Source of the DNA: Parapristionchus giblindavisi
Lineage: Eukaryota; Nematoda; Chromadorea; Rhabditida; Diplogasteridae
Direction: 5' to 3'
NCBI GenBank assembly: GCA_943737045.1
Contig: CALSFV010000044.1
Location: 62,001-126,000 of the forward strand
Length of the DNA stretch: 64,000 nucleotides
Shown here: piece by piece, positions 33,071 to 47,511 of the stretch
Numbering within the stretch: the stretch's first letter is position 1
Layout: each line of letters begins with the position of its first letter
The notes under the pieces: generated by a model
The model's database searches: none
What the model was told of the DNA's origin: nothing
What the model saw: only the letters and a program-made list of their open reading frames with translations
Translations under genes and position numbers: made by a program

Positions 33071-34875
33071 AGAGTTGTTAAGCTGGATAGATGCGGGCAA
33101 CTTACGAGATATGATTCGCTCCTTGGAAAATCCTAATGGTGACCCAGCTGTCCCTAATCGGCTGAATAAAATTGTTCTAATGTAATGTAAATGTCTGATA
33201 GTGTACAATTTCACCCTCATTGTAAGACATAGATATTTTTACCCTTATCCTGGACATCTCTTGGATTTTTCAGGACAGATTCCATCCTCTATTTCTATTC
33301 ATCCCCCCTCAACTTTATACTCCGCCCACTTGGTTGAGGAGACTTTTTTATCAGTCATCAGTATTGTTGGACACTAGGTATGAGAATTATCTCTCGATCA
33401 CTCCTTGTTCCCAATCTCAGGGTGGAGATTTACATTGCATTGGGGATTTTACTCCGTCCAGATAAATGTTTATATAAATATTTAGTGTTTAGCTTTCGTT
33501 ACATTGTTCTTACATTTGGTGTTTTTGTCTTGCCTCTTGTCTGAAGTCACACCGGTCCCTTTATACTAGAGTATCCCCACCAAAACACCCCTCGAAAATG
33601 TACAGAGGGTTAATGTTCACAAAGAAGGCCATGAAAATGGAATTGGTTAAATAGAATCGGAAATTGGAGAATAAACCTTCAAACTTTCGAGAACTCGTTC
33701 AATTCGGCAACCGTGGTGGCAGCCTCGACTCTTGCCTATACTATTTGATATATTAAATATAATGTTTAGTAAAATAACTAATCAAAAGAATCATTTACCT
33801 ACTTCGCCTCTTTTCTTTCTTCTTTAGAGCTTGAGCTGATTTGTTTTTAAAAAATGGCAAGAAATATTTTTTTTAAAGATACCAGTTATATTGTCATTTC
33901 ATGTTAATGTAAGTTATTATTGAATATTGAAGTGCATGATACAAGATTTGGTGTAAAATGCGTATTAACATTTTGAAACATACAACTAAAGATAAACATA
34001 TACGTAATGGTGTTTTGGAAACTGCTTCTAAGTCAGAGTGAATCTCGATGAAAATGCTAACAACATAGCCGCTATATTGTCATCTTATGGAGAGTGATTA
34101 CATGTACGACAGCAGTTATTATCATATTTATTTAATTCATTTTTAGATATCAAAATACATTGTATAATAATACATGAATAATGTTAAAAGCGATTCCAAA
34201 TTGCGTGAAAAATTAATATCATTATTATACTTGCTACATAAAAAACACTATCTGAGAGAATTCAACAACTCGGATATTTTTTGGAATCGACGAAAAATGG
34301 ATTTTTCTGTTTTATGTATGATAATTACAGGCTCCATGAGTGAAGTTCACTGGTACTTGGAAATTCCTTCCAAGTGAAAATTCGCGACGTTTCCTAAAAA
34401 GTTTATTTCGAATCCAATCGATTCGGGAGTAGACACAATCGACTCCTTGGCTGATTCTAAGAAACTATTGTCAAGGAGAGTTTTTGAACAGCGGTCAACG
34501 AAGGCTGGAATTGGGAAACGTCGAAAAAAATTTTACATTGAATTAGTTCTCACTATTTTCCCATAGCCCAGGTATTTTTTTATTTGCTCTATATATTCTA
34601 CATATTATATTACACCTTCAGTTTAAAATTCATAATTTAAAAAAAAAAGGTGAAATTTGTAAACGAATCGTTTTTGTCACGAAAAAAGTGAATTGGTGTG
34701 TGCCTCCACAGTATCCGACGACGTTCCCTAATCTATCAATTTGGAAAATTGGTAGTTTTAAACATATGTCATCGCTGTTCTCGTCATGACTGAGGTATAC
34801 GACTACTCCTCGTCTTCGGAGTGCACATGCACCGTATACAGTAGACGATACAATTATATCACAATATTAATCCAA

Positions 34876-34904
34876 CTGATGATGGTGATTTTCGCCGAAA
34901 CGTC
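34876..34904 (+). ncRNA. Hammerhead-ribozyme-like core (right arm)
   Basis: Mirror of 25908-25936, with the same five-pair stem II; followed by TTGAATAAA. Confidence 0.35.
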
Positions 34905-35397
34905 TTGAATAAATTTGACATCTATCTTGTCCTCTCTCCATTGGCTTCACAAAGAAATATTCCAATAGTTACTCAATATGACAAGACTCGCTATCATAAG
35001 AATCATCATTTTAAATGTTGAATTCTGACAGAATACAAATTATAAGATTCATGCTTTGCAAAAATTATATATTTATGATGTGTCGAACAAAGTAAACATT
35101 TTTTGTTAACTTGAAAGAATTTATCAAAACAATATCAAGCGCAATCTGACAAGAGGATGTTTTGGACTTGTTCTCTTCATATGAGGATTTTCCTAGAACA
35201 GTAGCGCGATGAAATACAAAATAATTAGTATATGTCTACTTTATAATTTATCAATGTGCCTATGCACGAAATGTGACACATAAATATGGTAATTGAAAAG
35301 AGAAATAAAAATATAGGTGATTTATGAGTGGGCCAGGATGGTCTCATGTTCAGGGGCAGGCAGGGCATCTTTATCCTCCAAAGTCTGTTATATAGGG

Positions 35398-35791
35398 TTA
35401 GTCGAAACAATGATCGTTTATGCAATCATAAAAGCATAACGTCCACGGGCATGACCCGCCGGTTATCTCACCAGACCCAGTGGTCTGAGTTTTGGTATAG
35501 CCGTCAGGACAAATTGAGGTTCTGTTCGCGAAGATCTGAGATAAAAGAGATTCAATCGATGGTCTACACACACAAAAAATTCCATAGTTAAGGACCCCAT
35601 GGGAATTATTCCTTCATTTTTAAGGGAATAATTTCTATGTGGTCCTTAGTTAGGGAATTTTCTGGGAGTACAAAGTAGAGTTCATGAATGAATCGATTAC
35701 TTACACGATCATCGCACTCCTTTTTATAGGCATCCACAGAGTTGATAGCAAGAAGAAGAAGAAGAACGGCTATAAAAATTGTACGGCGCAT
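35398..35791 (-). CDS. Small cysteine-rich secreted peptide, copy D (two exons)
   Basis: Mirror of copy C. Exon 1 is 35705-35791 and exon 2 is 35398-35535, with donor GTAAGT and acceptor TTTTATCTCAG. The predicted product is the same 74-residue six-Cys precursor. Confidence 0.65.
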
Positions 35792-35922
35792 GTTCGTTGA
35801 AGAATACGGTCAGGATCATGCATATTTTATAGTAGGAAATATTCCCAGATAAATCAGCTAATACGCCAAATCACCATTTGTAACGCTGAATTCTGTCTTC
35901 TCCAGAGAAGACATTTCAATAA

Positions 35923-37094
35923 CAAGTGTATGAAGCCATTGCACAGAAAAAATTAACTTTTCTCTTTTTTTATTGATAATTGTTAGACTGGCCTAACTGA
36001 GTGCGAAAACAACATTTTGAAATTTTGTTTTTCGTAATTTGCATAATTATGCAATTTTTTTACCGTCAACTTCAAATGAGTGTAACTCACTTCGTTTTTG
36101 AGCAACCGTGTAACATTTTTTTCATTCGGTTCCTAATGACCTCCTCTACAAATAACTCAACTAAGGATATGGTCGGAAATGTTGTTCTTCATGTGTTTTG
36201 TATGAAAACTGTTTTTTTGCATACAACATGCGATTTTTCTCGAAATTTTTCTCTAAAGGATAAGAGTTTTATTGCAGATTCGGATTCCCCGTCCTCAAAT
36301 TGGGGTATCCTGATATATCATTTAACCCAACTCTGTCCGCCCAATAGTGATACTGTATATCATCGTCCTGGAAACAGCATAAAACAAAACGAAAAAGCTG
36401 GTGTTTTTAAGTTGCATCAAGTCAGAAAGGCGAAAATTCGTTAAAAATCAGTTTTCGATTCATATCTCAAAAATGGTTATCTCAAGTTGAGAATTCGAAC
36501 CACTAAGACAATTTTGTAAGGCTGGTCGAAATACAGGGTTTAAATATGCTAATGAGTACATTAACAAAAGTTTGAGCTGATTTACAACCAAAAATGTGAT
36601 TTGAGAAAAAATTGCAAGTCTAGGACGATGATATACAGTATCACTATTGGGCGGACAGAGTTGGGTTAAATGATATATCAGGATACCCCAATTCGAGGAC
36701 GGGGAATCCGAATCTGCAATAAAACTCTTATCCTTTAGAGAAAAATTTCGAGAAAAATCGCATTTTGTATGCAAAAAAACAGTTTTCATACAAAAACACA
36801 TGAAGAACAACATTTCCGACCATATCCTTAGTTGAGTTATTTGTAGAGGAGGTCATTAGGAACCGAATGAAAAAAATTTTTACACGGTTGCTCAAAAACG
36901 AAGCGAGTTACACTCATTTGAAGTTGACGGTAAAAAAATTGCATAATTATGCAAATTACGAAAAACAAAATTTCAAAATGTTGTTTTCGCACTCAGTTAG
37001 GCCAGTCTAACAATTATCAATAAAAAAAGAGAAAAGTTAATTTTTTCTGTGCAAAAAGGTTTTTACTTTCATACACTTTTACAGGAGATCCGTG
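35923..37094. mobile_element. 1.17-kb foldback element (right arm)
   Basis: Mirror of 23712-24886, flanked by ATAA. It is 3 bp shorter because of a small deletion near 36616 in the loop. Confidence 0.8.
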
Positions 37095-37124
37095 ATAAGA
37101 TGCTTTGCAAAAAATAAAATACGA

Positions 37125-37402
37125 TTTTTTTTTTTGGAGTTACACTATACCGCTGAGTCGCAGTGTTAGCGCCTCCAATCTATTGGCTGAGAGGGCCTAT
37201 CCTGATCTAAAGGACCAGTGGCCATAGCCTACGATCAAACTGTGCTTGGAGCTCACAGTGGAGGATTTAGATCGTGGTTTTTGACACCACTTCCGACATT
37301 TCTTAACCCCCTCGGTATTGGGTGGATCTTTCAGGGCGGGGGATCGAACTCGTGATCCTCTGCTTATAGGCAGCGCTCACAACCACTACGCTATCCCGCC
37401 CC
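37125..37402 (-). mobile_element. tRNA-derived SINE (right arm)
   Basis: Mirror of 23406-23681; the terminal A run (T on this strand) is slightly longer. Confidence 0.75.
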
Positions 37403-38256
37403 TTTACGAACAAAGTAAATATTTTTTGTAAAGTTGAAAGAGTTCATCAAAACAATGTCAAGTGCAATCTTACAAGGGGATGTTTTGGGATTTTCCGATG
37501 TTTTTAATTGTTTTATTACAAAAACAATTTACATTTTATCTTAGATCAGTCAACAAAAACAACAAAATAGTAGCTTATTGTTCTGCGAAGGAAAAAGAAG
37601 AAAACACATTTAGCGTTGCATTTATGAAATGTTTTTGAACACACAGAGAGTATACTTGCCCAAATATGGGCATCAGTTGGAATCCAGAAAACAACGATTT
37701 TCCCATATACAGGCTAGCATTTGCTATGTGCAAATGGTTCGCAAGTTATAACTCCTCGGGCAAATTTAATATCTGTGTAGATACGGCCAGAAATTTCTTT
37801 AAGTAACTATAGTATCTCGGATGTGGTATTCATTCCTTTTGTTGTATTTCCCTCAACAGAACTACAAGCCAGTTTTCTGTTTTTTTTCCTGATTTTTCTT
37901 TTTTTTTTGCTTTTTAAAAAGAGAAATTTTTGTTTTCTGACTTCAGAAAAAATAAAATCTGTCCCAGCTTTGGTTTCGATAAACTCTTTCAACTTTACAA
38001 AATAATTTACGTTGTTCGTAACATCGTATTTTTAATTTTTTTGCAAAGCATAAAATATCTTATTGAAATGTGTTCTCTTTAGAAGTCAGAATTCAGCATT
38101 GAAAATAGTGATTTGGTGCAAGAATAATGCACTATTAGCTGATTTATCTGGGAATATTTCCTATTATAACTACTATATTACTACTATTACAATTTTACCA
38201 ACATTATAAGACATAGATACATTTATCCTTATCCTGGACATCTCTTAGATATTAGA

Positions 38257-39134
38257 CACCCTGCAAAAATAAAGGGAAATGTGATCGCCAGAATGTAAAT
38301 CGAAACACCATAAGGCACATTTTAACTAATATATTACTTTCATAATTCATTTTAAAGTAAAAGTAAAACTAATAATAATACATCTAATTACAATGAGACG
38401 AAAAAATACTGCGACTGTGAGCTTTCGTCAACATCCGTACACTTCATTACATAATCTGGATCTATCTGCCTAATCATAATATCTTTTGCTAATTTTGAAA
38501 AAAATTAAAGATAATGGGGAAAGCATGTATAAGTAGGGCAAATCTGTTGCATCTACATGGGCAAGTTTGTTCTCAATGTGTCATAAATTATTTACCCTGA
38601 CAGTGAGGAGATCATACGAGATCAGATCATCAGCGCTCTAATATCTTCTCCACGCACCACCCAGACTGTCATCATTGTAAATCCAATACGGTGACGTCAT
38701 ATCGATTTTCTGCCAAAATTAACTATGACACAGGAACAATTAAAATGCTTTTAAAACCACTTTTGTTGAAATCACAGCAAAAGCATTCTTTGAACGTAAG
38801 ATAATCCAGAGAGAGAGTGTGTGTTATTTCTATGAGAGTGTCTACTTTGAGTGATCTTTCAGGTTTTGAAATTTAAAATAAGACTGAATTCTGACCATAA
38901 GATCGGAGACATTTACTATATCATTCGTCGCGTATAGAGCTCCCATTGGGCTACACCAGAAATCCGTGTCACCGTTGTAGATGAGCACACGGAACGGTGT
39001 CTAATAAGGGAAGATCCATTATGGACTTTTTTAAAATTGAATAAGCATTATTTCGAACCTTTATCATTTGAAAAATGTCGTCGAAGACTGATAAAACAAT
39101 ATATGTATGATGGAATGCACGAAATAGAGGATCA
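38257..39134 (-). pseudogene. Serine carboxypeptidase 3' remnant (right arm)
   Basis: Mirror of 21680-22557. Exon 12 is 39059-39134, exon 13 is 38896-39000 and exon 14 is 38596-38709 with the same in-frame TAG. Four bases of exon 15 remain at 38257-38260. The shared stop and truncation show that decay preceded the inverted duplication. Confidence 0.88.
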
Positions 39135-39563
39135 CTGAAAAAAAAAACAAAATTAGCTTATTATTTTTATTATTAATATTATTTTTATTGTGATTTTAGA
39201 CGTTGCCTTTTTGCCTTTTTTCATGTTCCTAAAATAGTACCACATTTCATTTTCCGCACTAGCGAAGCTTTCTCAACTGCTTTATCTAATATTCAAGATA
39301 GTGTTTCCAGAGTGGATATTTTGTCACTATCTTTTTGAGGTTTATTATGAAGAGATCAACGAACATTGTTGTTTGTCGCACTTTTTATCCTCCCATTCTC
39401 ACTATCAGTTTATCTCAATAATTATCCCTATAACTCGTATCACAAAATTTGTATTGATATGCATCATTGCGTTCTCGACACGTATGTAGATAAAATATAA
39501 TATATTTTATCTCTACCCCAAGTTGATATATTATTAAATATATTATAAATATATTATTATATA

Positions 39564-40603
39564 TACAGTAGCGCCGCAAAGTCTTAATACACTTTTTAGT
39601 TCTGCTGCCATTTTGGCGTCAGATGAGATATCAAGCTGAAACTTGTACATGATGTACCCACAGTATGTACGTATTCAATCCTCTTATAAGGTCTCGCGGG
39701 CCTTTCTGGGTATTGCATAGTGATGACGCTACCGAACAACACTTTTTCGAAAATTCATTATTCTTTTAGGGAATTTTTTGTACTCATCAAACTTCGTGAT
39801 CATTGAGAGAACTACAAGGCCTATCCAGAAAAAAAGTTTCAGGTTGCTGCGAATTTGGGTATTGGCTGCAGACTTGCTGCAACTTCGTGGTCGCAAAATC
39901 ATATCTCGGCTTCTAGAAGAGCTTTAAAGGAGATCAAAGCAGCAAACTGATTCTCTCGGTGAATCCTAATGATTCTGTAAGTATGGTAGCGCTAGCATAT
40001 CATTCACCCTCATTTATCGAAAAAGTCACTTTTTTAATAGACCAAACTTTGAAAAATCACAATTCTGGTGGCGGACATTGTAAAATTCTGGTTTTTGGAT
40101 AGGAATGTTGAAAATATATTAACTAATCGATTCCCCGCTTTTTAGAGCGATTGCTATTCTTTCTTGCCTGCGGCAGTCGATTATCTGAAGGATAGTCGTT
40201 TAGGCCGCGCTCCTTTCTCATCACGCGACCCGCAAACATTTCTGGGTCTTCGACAAGCCGAGATATGATTTTGCGACCACGAAGTTGCAGCAAGTCTGCA
40301 GCCAATACCAAAATTCGCAGGAACCTGAAACTTTTTTTCTGGATAGGCCTTGTAGTTCTCTCAATGATCACGAAGTTTGATGAGTACGAAAAATTCCCTA
40401 AAAGAATAATGAATTTGCGAAAAAGTGTTGTTCGGTAGCGTCATCACTATGCAATAACCAGAAAGGCCCGCGAGACCTTATAAGAGGATCGAATACGTAC
40501 ATACTGTGGGTACATCATGTACAAGTTTCAGCTTGATATCTCATCTGACGCCAAAATGGCAGCAGAACTAAAAAGTGTATTAAGACTTTGCGGCGCTACT
40601 GTA
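39564..40603. mobile_element. 1,040-bp foldback MITE (right arm)
   Basis: Mirror of 20211-21250 with equal length. Confidence 0.85.
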
Positions 40604-40850
40604 TATATATATATATACTTGTTCTTTAAATGTTGTCGCATCTTTTTTATGCATGATAAATTAAATTAAATTAAACTTGGTAATTATTCAGAATTAAAAA
40701 CTTCACGAAAATATTGTTCAATAATATATTTGACAAATACGAAGAAAATTATCTGAAAAGTGCAGAATATCATTTAAAAAATATTTTTAAATATTAAAAA
40801 AAAACCCAAATACAGTATACGAATCGTGAAAACAATAAGCAAAAGATAAC

Positions 40851-40923
40851 TCCAACCAACCGGATTCGAACCAGTGACCTAAGGATCTACAGTCCTCCGC
40901 TCTACCAACTGAGCTATGGTTGG
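40851..40923 (-). tRNA. tRNA-Tyr (GTA), intronless, right arm
   Basis: Identical to the left-arm gene at 19892-19964 across all 73 bases. The downstream flank differs by one base, and the TTTT terminator is kept. Confidence 0.92.
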
Positions 40924-42343
40924 GGATGCACGTCATTCGTAAAGAGACGTAGTTTACAGCTCGTCTGATTAAAAAAATAATGATGACAATGAATTTGTAC
41001 AATTTCACAAAATATAAATAAAAAATCAGTAATCGAGTAGGAAGAGATAAACCATCTTCATTTTCTAATAATGTTTGTGAAAAACTTAGTGAATATAGGA
41101 GAGCTACAGTAGCGCCGGAAAGTCAGTGCCAACTTTTTGTTTTTGTTAAATTTAGTGAACCAAGCGTGCTATGGGGCCGCTCTCGCGAGTTCTTATGGGA
41201 AATTTCTCGAGGAATCCGGCCATGATATTGTGGACTCATGAAAATTTCTCGTTATTGCGTAATGATGACGCAATCGAAGTCCACTTTTTTTGAAAAATCA
41301 TAACTCCGAGGAAACTTTTTTCCAGCCTACCGTTCTTCTATAAGTTTGAGATCTACACCTCGGCTACTCAGAAAAATTTTTTTAGGTTGCTGCGATTTTT
41401 TTCAACCGCAGCGGCCTTGATGCAAAATGGCGGCAGCAAACTCATATCTCAGCTCCAAGACATGCTAGAGACTCGTACTTGGGATCAAAATGATCCTTGT
41501 GATGTCCCAAATACACCGTGAAAGTTTGGTATTGATCGGACCATAATTGCTTTCAGTACACCAAAAAGTAACTTTTTCAGATGACCTCACTTTGAGGGCC
41601 TACAATTATGAGAGTGATTTTTCTAAAAATATGGTACTTGTGCTAAAATATGCCAAATCCATCCCAGAAGTCATCCTCACACTTTGGTGAAAGCAGCTTG
41701 CTTCCCATCTTCACGGCAAACGTCTTGCGGGCATACACTCGTTTCGGAGGCGCACGTCCAGGGGAGGGGAGGGATGGGAGGCGCGCGCACATGCATAGTG
41801 AGTGCGTGCGGGAAAGACTGATGTGGCACCGAGGGGTTGCAAGATGGGTTCTCCCAAGCTTGTAGACGTATTCTATGATAGTTTTGGCACATTTTAGCAC
41901 AAGAACCGAAATTTTAGAAAAATCACTGTCATAATTGTATGCCCTCAAAGTGAGGTCATCTGAAAAAGTGACTTTATGGAGTACTTTTTGATGTCCAAGT
42001 GATTTTTTGAATTGAAAAAAAGATTTTAGAACAAGAACCACAATTTTAGAACCACAATATTAATGCCTGACATGATAAATAATTGAATTGAATTCATACA
42101 TATTTAACTTTTTTTAACACCAATTTAACTTGTTTGATTCAACCAATCTTTTCACTATTCACCCTTCTTTATCTTCGTTTTGAAACCTATTTCTCGCCAA
42201 TTTGGTACTACTAATCGAAGAATATTGTGGAACCATCCCAATTCCTCTCTCTCACCCCAATATCATATCTCACTGTAAATTTTTCCATTGATCACTATTC
42301 ACACTGTTTTTCTCATTGTTCTTCCTTGAAGCTATTAATCCAA

Positions 42344-42372
42344 CTGATGATGATGATTTTCGCCGAAACGTC
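42344..42372 (+). ncRNA. Hammerhead-ribozyme-like core, weak copy (right arm)
   Basis: Mirror of 18444-18472, with the same stem II mismatch. Confidence 0.3.
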
Positions 42373-43058
42373 TTGAATAAATTTGACATCTATCTTGTCC
42401 TCTCTCCATTGGCTTCACAAAGAAATATTCCAATAGTTACTCATTATGACAAGACTCACTATCATAAGAATCATCATTTTAAATGTTGAATTCTGACAGA
42501 ATACAATTTATAAGATACATGCTTTGCAAAAATTATATATTTGTGATGTGTCGAACAAAGTAAATATTTTTTTGTTAACTTGAAAGAATTTATCAAAACA
42601 ATATCAAGCGCAATCTGACATGTTTTTGGCTTGTTCTCTTCATATGAGGATTTTCCACTTGTAACCCAACAAATTCGAAAACTGAAATTTTTGTTTTCAG
42701 ATTAATGAGGGTTTTGATAAGCTCTTTCAATGCTATCGAGTACGTGTTTTTTTTAAATGTTGTCTCGTCTTTTTTATGATGTATGATAGATTAAATTAAA
42801 TTAATCTTGGTAGTTATTCAGATTTCAACACCGCGCAAAAATGTTGTTCAAAAATATATTTGGCAAATACGAAGAAAGTTATTAGAAAAGCTCAGAAATT
42901 CTTTTTTTTTAATATTTCAAAAGATTTAAATTTAAAAATACCCAAATACAGTATTTACGTAAATACTAATCGTGAAAACAATAAGCAAAAGACAACTCCA
43001 ACCAACCGGATTCATAGTTTACGAATAGACCTTGATTATTTCTATTATATTATTATTA

Positions 43059-44319
43059 TTAGGTTGAGTCATAAGTCTTGTCGCATTTTGGAGGGGTGTG
43101 TTTGAGCTATCACTGCTCAGTCGTACGTTATCGATTAACCCGTCCGTTCTGGCAGTAAATAAGTCACTACTACTACTCTTTGAGCGTTGTAGCGAATTGT
43201 ACCTACATCGAGTCTGGTAGCTAAAATGCCTCTTCAATTCGTTCCCAGTTTTGTGCACATGTGACACGTCACGTTGTTTTTCTTCCTATTCGAGCTCAAA
43301 CCACCCGATGTCCATATCCGTATGGCGGTAGTATACAACACTAATGCCCCTCGTACGCGCACTGTACAACATAGGTTCAAACGCTTCGAAGAAAGGGGTA
43401 CGATATCAAAGGTCCGGACGGCCCCCGAGCTGTACTTGGACGTGCTGGAGCATCACGTCCAAGCGGACCCCTATGCTACCACCCGTGATATGGCGACGAG
43501 TCTTGGGGTAAGCCAACCCACCATCACTGGTTGCCTACATGATCTTGGCAAGGTCCAGAATTTGTCTCGATGGTTACCCCACCAACTGTCGGACAAGCAG
43601 AAGGAAAACCGTGCGGACCAGTGTCTGAACCTAATTTCCTACGCTCGTACAACGGCTTGTATCGACGGGATCATGACTGGAGATGAATAGTGGATCCTTT
43701 ACGACAACGTAGTCCTCCGGGCTTAGTGTGTCGATCGATATGAGCAGCCCAATTCCATCGCCAAATTCGAACTTCACCAGAAGAAGATCATACTGTATGT
43801 GTGGTGGTGCAGAGGGGGTGTGGTGTATTGGGAGCTGTTCCCACAGGGGTCGACTATTACGGCCGCGATATACTCTCGCCAACTACAGACCCTGAGGTCT
43901 AGGGTCCCCTCCGTTCCCTGGCTGCGCGACCGGATTCACTTCCGGCACGACAACGCCCGACCCCATGTGGCAAGGGCGACCAAAAAGGTCCTGTTGGACT
44001 TTGACTGGCACGTTGTCCCCCACCCGCCCTATTCGCCCGACTTGACTCCTAGAGATTACCGCTTGTTTTCCGATATGCAGCGCACTCTCGGAGGAGTACA
44101 GTTTAATATTCAGAGGGTGGGCTAAATCTGGCTGACCAAATACTTAGCCTCCAAGCAGCCGTCCTTCTGGGAGCACTAGATCCACAAGCTACCCGAACTT
44201 TCTAGGAAGTGTGTCGACGCAGATGGCGCTTACTTTGATTGATTTGCTTTTGCCGAGATAAAGATATTTAAATTTGTTTAAAGGGCCAAAAATGCGACAA
44301 GACTTATGACTCAACCTAA
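43059..44319 (+). mobile_element. Mariner element (right arm), uninterrupted but inactive
   Basis: 1,261 bp from TTAGGTTGAGTC to its inverse; it lacks the 1,801-bp insertion of the left copy. The plus-strand transposase frame shows GVSQPTI, TGDE, HDNARPH and YSPDLTPRDY. In-frame stops follow TGDE (TAG at 43688-43690) and occur again at about 43724 and 44123, the same as in the left copy. Confidence 0.92.
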
Positions 44320-44431
44320 TATTTCTATTATATTATTATAATATTATTTCTTGAACGCAATCTGACATGTTTTGGACTTGTTCTCTTCATATGTGGATTT
44401 TCCTAGAACAGTAGCGCGATGAAATACAAAA

Positions 44432-44454
44432 TCTACCAACTGAGCTATGGTTGG
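44432..44454 (-). pseudogene. tRNA-Tyr 5' fragment (right arm)
   Basis: Mirror of 14554-14576. Confidence 0.85.
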
Positions 44455-44574
44455 GGATGCATGGCACTCGTAAAGAGACATAGTTTACGAATAGACCTTG
44501 ATTATTTCTATTATATTATTATTATTATTATATTATTATATTTTACAGTTTTACAGTCCAAAACACATTTATCA

Positions 44575-44835
44575 AGAGTAGGGCTCTGATGTGCATGGGG
44601 AAAAGCTCATCTTACTTCCGACAGTCCCAGAACACTGACGTCGATCTTCATATGCGCGCCTTCGATTTCACAAATCCGAGAAGATCGACAGGCAGTTTGG
44701 CGTTGACCGAAGAAGTTGGCTTCCCATGATTGGGTCCCACTGCCACGGTGACCCAATCCGGCTTGGCAGGGATTCTTGATGCTCAGAGCAAAATGAACGG
44801 GCGACCGCTAAAGAGGACTGCTAAAGAAGATTATT
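44575..44835 (-). mobile_element. Internally deleted RTE derivative (right arm)
   Basis: Mirror of 14180-14460. Confidence 0.65.
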
Positions 44836-45127
44836 ATATTATTTCTATTATATTATTATAATATTATTTCTTGTACGCAATCTGACATGTTTTGGACTTG
44901 TTCTCTTCATATGAGGATTTTCCTAGAACAGTAGCGCGATGAAATACAAAATAATTAGTATATGTCTACTTTATAATTTATCAATGTGCCTATGCACGAA
45001 ATGTGACACATAAATATGGTAATTGAAAAGAGAAATAAAAATATAGGTGATTTATGAGTGGGCCAGGATGGTCTCATGTTCAGGGGCAGGCAGGGCATCT
45101 TTATCCTCCAAAGTCTGTTATATAGGG

Positions 45128-45521
45128 TTAGTCGAAACAATGATCGTTTATGCAATCATAAAAGCATAACGTCCACGGGCATGACCCGCCGGTTATCTCA
45201 CCAGACCCAGTGGTCTGAGTTTTGGTATAGCCGTCAGGACAAATTGAGGTTCTGTTCGCGAAGATCTGAGATAAAAGAGATTCAATCGATGGTCTACACA
45301 CACAAAAAATTCCATAGTTAAGGACCCCATGGGAATTATTCCTTCATTTTTAAGGGAATAATTTCTATGTGGTCCTTAGTTAGGGAATTTTCTGGGAGTA
45401 TAAAGTAGAGTTCATGAATGAATCGATTACTTACACGATCATCGCACTCCTTTTTATAGGCATCCACAGAGTTGATAGCAAGAAGAAGAAGAAGAACGAC
45501 TATAAAAATTGTACGGCGCAT
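45128..45521 (-). CDS. Small cysteine-rich secreted peptide, copy E (two exons)
   Basis: Mirror of copy B. Exon 1 is 45435-45521 and exon 2 is 45128-45265, with donor GTAAGT. It carries the same Val at residue 8 as copy B and the same six-Cys pattern. Confidence 0.65.
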
Positions 45522-46093
45522 GTTCGTTGATGAATACAATCAGGATCATTCATATTTTATAGTAGGAAATATTCCCAGATAAATCAGCTAATACGCCAAA
45601 TCACCATTTGTAACGCTGAATTCTGTCTTCTCCTGAGAAGACATTTCAATAAGATGCTTTGCAAAAAATAAAATACAATATTACGAACAAAGTAAATATT
45701 TTTTTTGTAAAGTTGAAAGAGTTTATCAAAACCACGGCTAGGACAGAAAATTATTTTTTTCTAAAATAAAAAAAACAGAAATTTCTGTTTTCAATAATCA
45801 GAAAAAACAGAAAATTCAACAAAAAAAATAAAATTTGCTTGCAGTTCTGTTGAAGGAAATTCCACAAAATTAATTAATTCCAAATCCGAAATACTAAAGT
45901 CCGATAAAGAATTTTCTGGCCGTATCTACACAAATATTAAATTTGACCGGGAAGTTATAGTTTGCGAACGATTTACCCAAAGTCTGGCAAATGCCTGCAT
46001 ATGTGAAAATCATTGTTTTTGAGATACCATTTGCCCGAAAAAAGTAGGGAAAGTTGTTAAACCTGTTGCTCATATTTGGGCAAGTATAGCACG

Positions 46094-46600
46094 TTGTGCG
46101 TTTATTCATCGATCGTTTAAGTCCCGTAGTATAAATGTGTATGCCCGTCTCTTTACAACATATGTCCGTCCTATTTTAGAGTACTGCAGTGAACTTTGGT
46201 CTCCTCAATCCATACCCCTTATTGCACGTATCGAGTCCGTCCTTCATCGATTTTCCAGGCTCGTGTTCAGCAAGTGTAATCTGCCATATCGACCTTACCT
46301 GGAGCGCATACAACACCTCAAGCTCCCTTCACTTTCACTCCCGCCGAGATCAGAATGACCTCATATTCACGTACAATGTAATCCACTCACATCTTGACCT
46401 TGATGCCCGTAAACTTTTTCTATTCCCTAATATTACCAACACTTCACGATAATTTATATTTAAGAACCCACAGATCTCACACAAAAAAGTTCTCATCTTT
46501 TTTGACAAATCGTATTGTGCAAAAATGGAATAATCTTGACAATAGTGTTGTTTGTACCCATAGTGCCAATGTATTTAAGTCTTATATTAGTAACTCATAA
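46094..46600 (+). pseudogene. CR1/Jockey reverse transcriptase C-terminal fragment (right arm)
   Basis: Mirror of 12408-12915, with two single-base differences that change residues (Ser/Pro near 46217, Arg/Ser near 46590). Confidence 0.85.
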
Positions 46601-46840
46601 GTATTGTATGATACGATTAAATGCTACGACTAGTAATCGTAGCCTTCTTTCTTACCTCCTGACTTTATCATATTGTTTAAACATTTAATTATGAATCTTA
46701 AAATACCCCCCGAGGTCAGATAAATTTATTATTATTACTCTCTGAATGTTCAAAAACATTTCATAAATGCAATGCTAAATGTGTTTTTCTTCTTTTTCCT
46801 TCATCAGAACGACAGGCTAGTCAAGTGAAGCCTTGGTTAA

Positions 46841-46941
46841 AGGGAGCGTAACCTCACTCATTACGCACACTATTTCTCTGTTCTCTAACAACGAGAGAGC
46901 ATTGCGCGTCGAAGAGACCATTGAGTGAGGTTTCGCACCCT
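46841..46941. mobile_element. 101-bp MITE at TTAA (right arm)
   Basis: Mirror of 12067-12167, TTAA on both sides. Confidence 0.7.
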
Positions 46942-47511
46942 TTAAATGTCATTGTTTCGTTTCCATATTGTTGCTTGTTATTTTGTTGTTTTTCGTTGGC
47001 TGATCATAGATACGAAGGTATGTGAAATGGGTTTTGTAATACAACTATTAATAAAAAAATAAGGAAAATCAATGATTTTATGACATTTTTGTTTTTTTCC
47101 TGAATTTCCTGTTTTATTTCTGCTTTAAGAAAACTGAAATTTTTGTTTTCTGATTTCTGAGGGTTTTCTGAGGGTTTTTTTTCTGAGGGTCAGCTCTTTC
47201 AACTTTTCAAAAAAATATTTACTTTGTTCGTAATGCGGTGTTACATTTTCAAAACGTGTGCATGCCGTAACCTCCGCCGTAACGACGGAGACGTTACGTC
47301 TCCGGAGATCCAGCGTTCGCAAGTTTTCAAAATATAATACCGCAGTCAGAATTCATCATTTAAAATGGTGATTTGGCGCAAGAATCATGCGCTATTAGCT
47401 GATTTATCTGGGAATATTTCCTACTATACAACATGTATTTCCTACTATACAATATGTCCATCAACGAATATGCGCCATGAAAATTCAAAATACTAAAAAA
47501 CATTCTATTTC

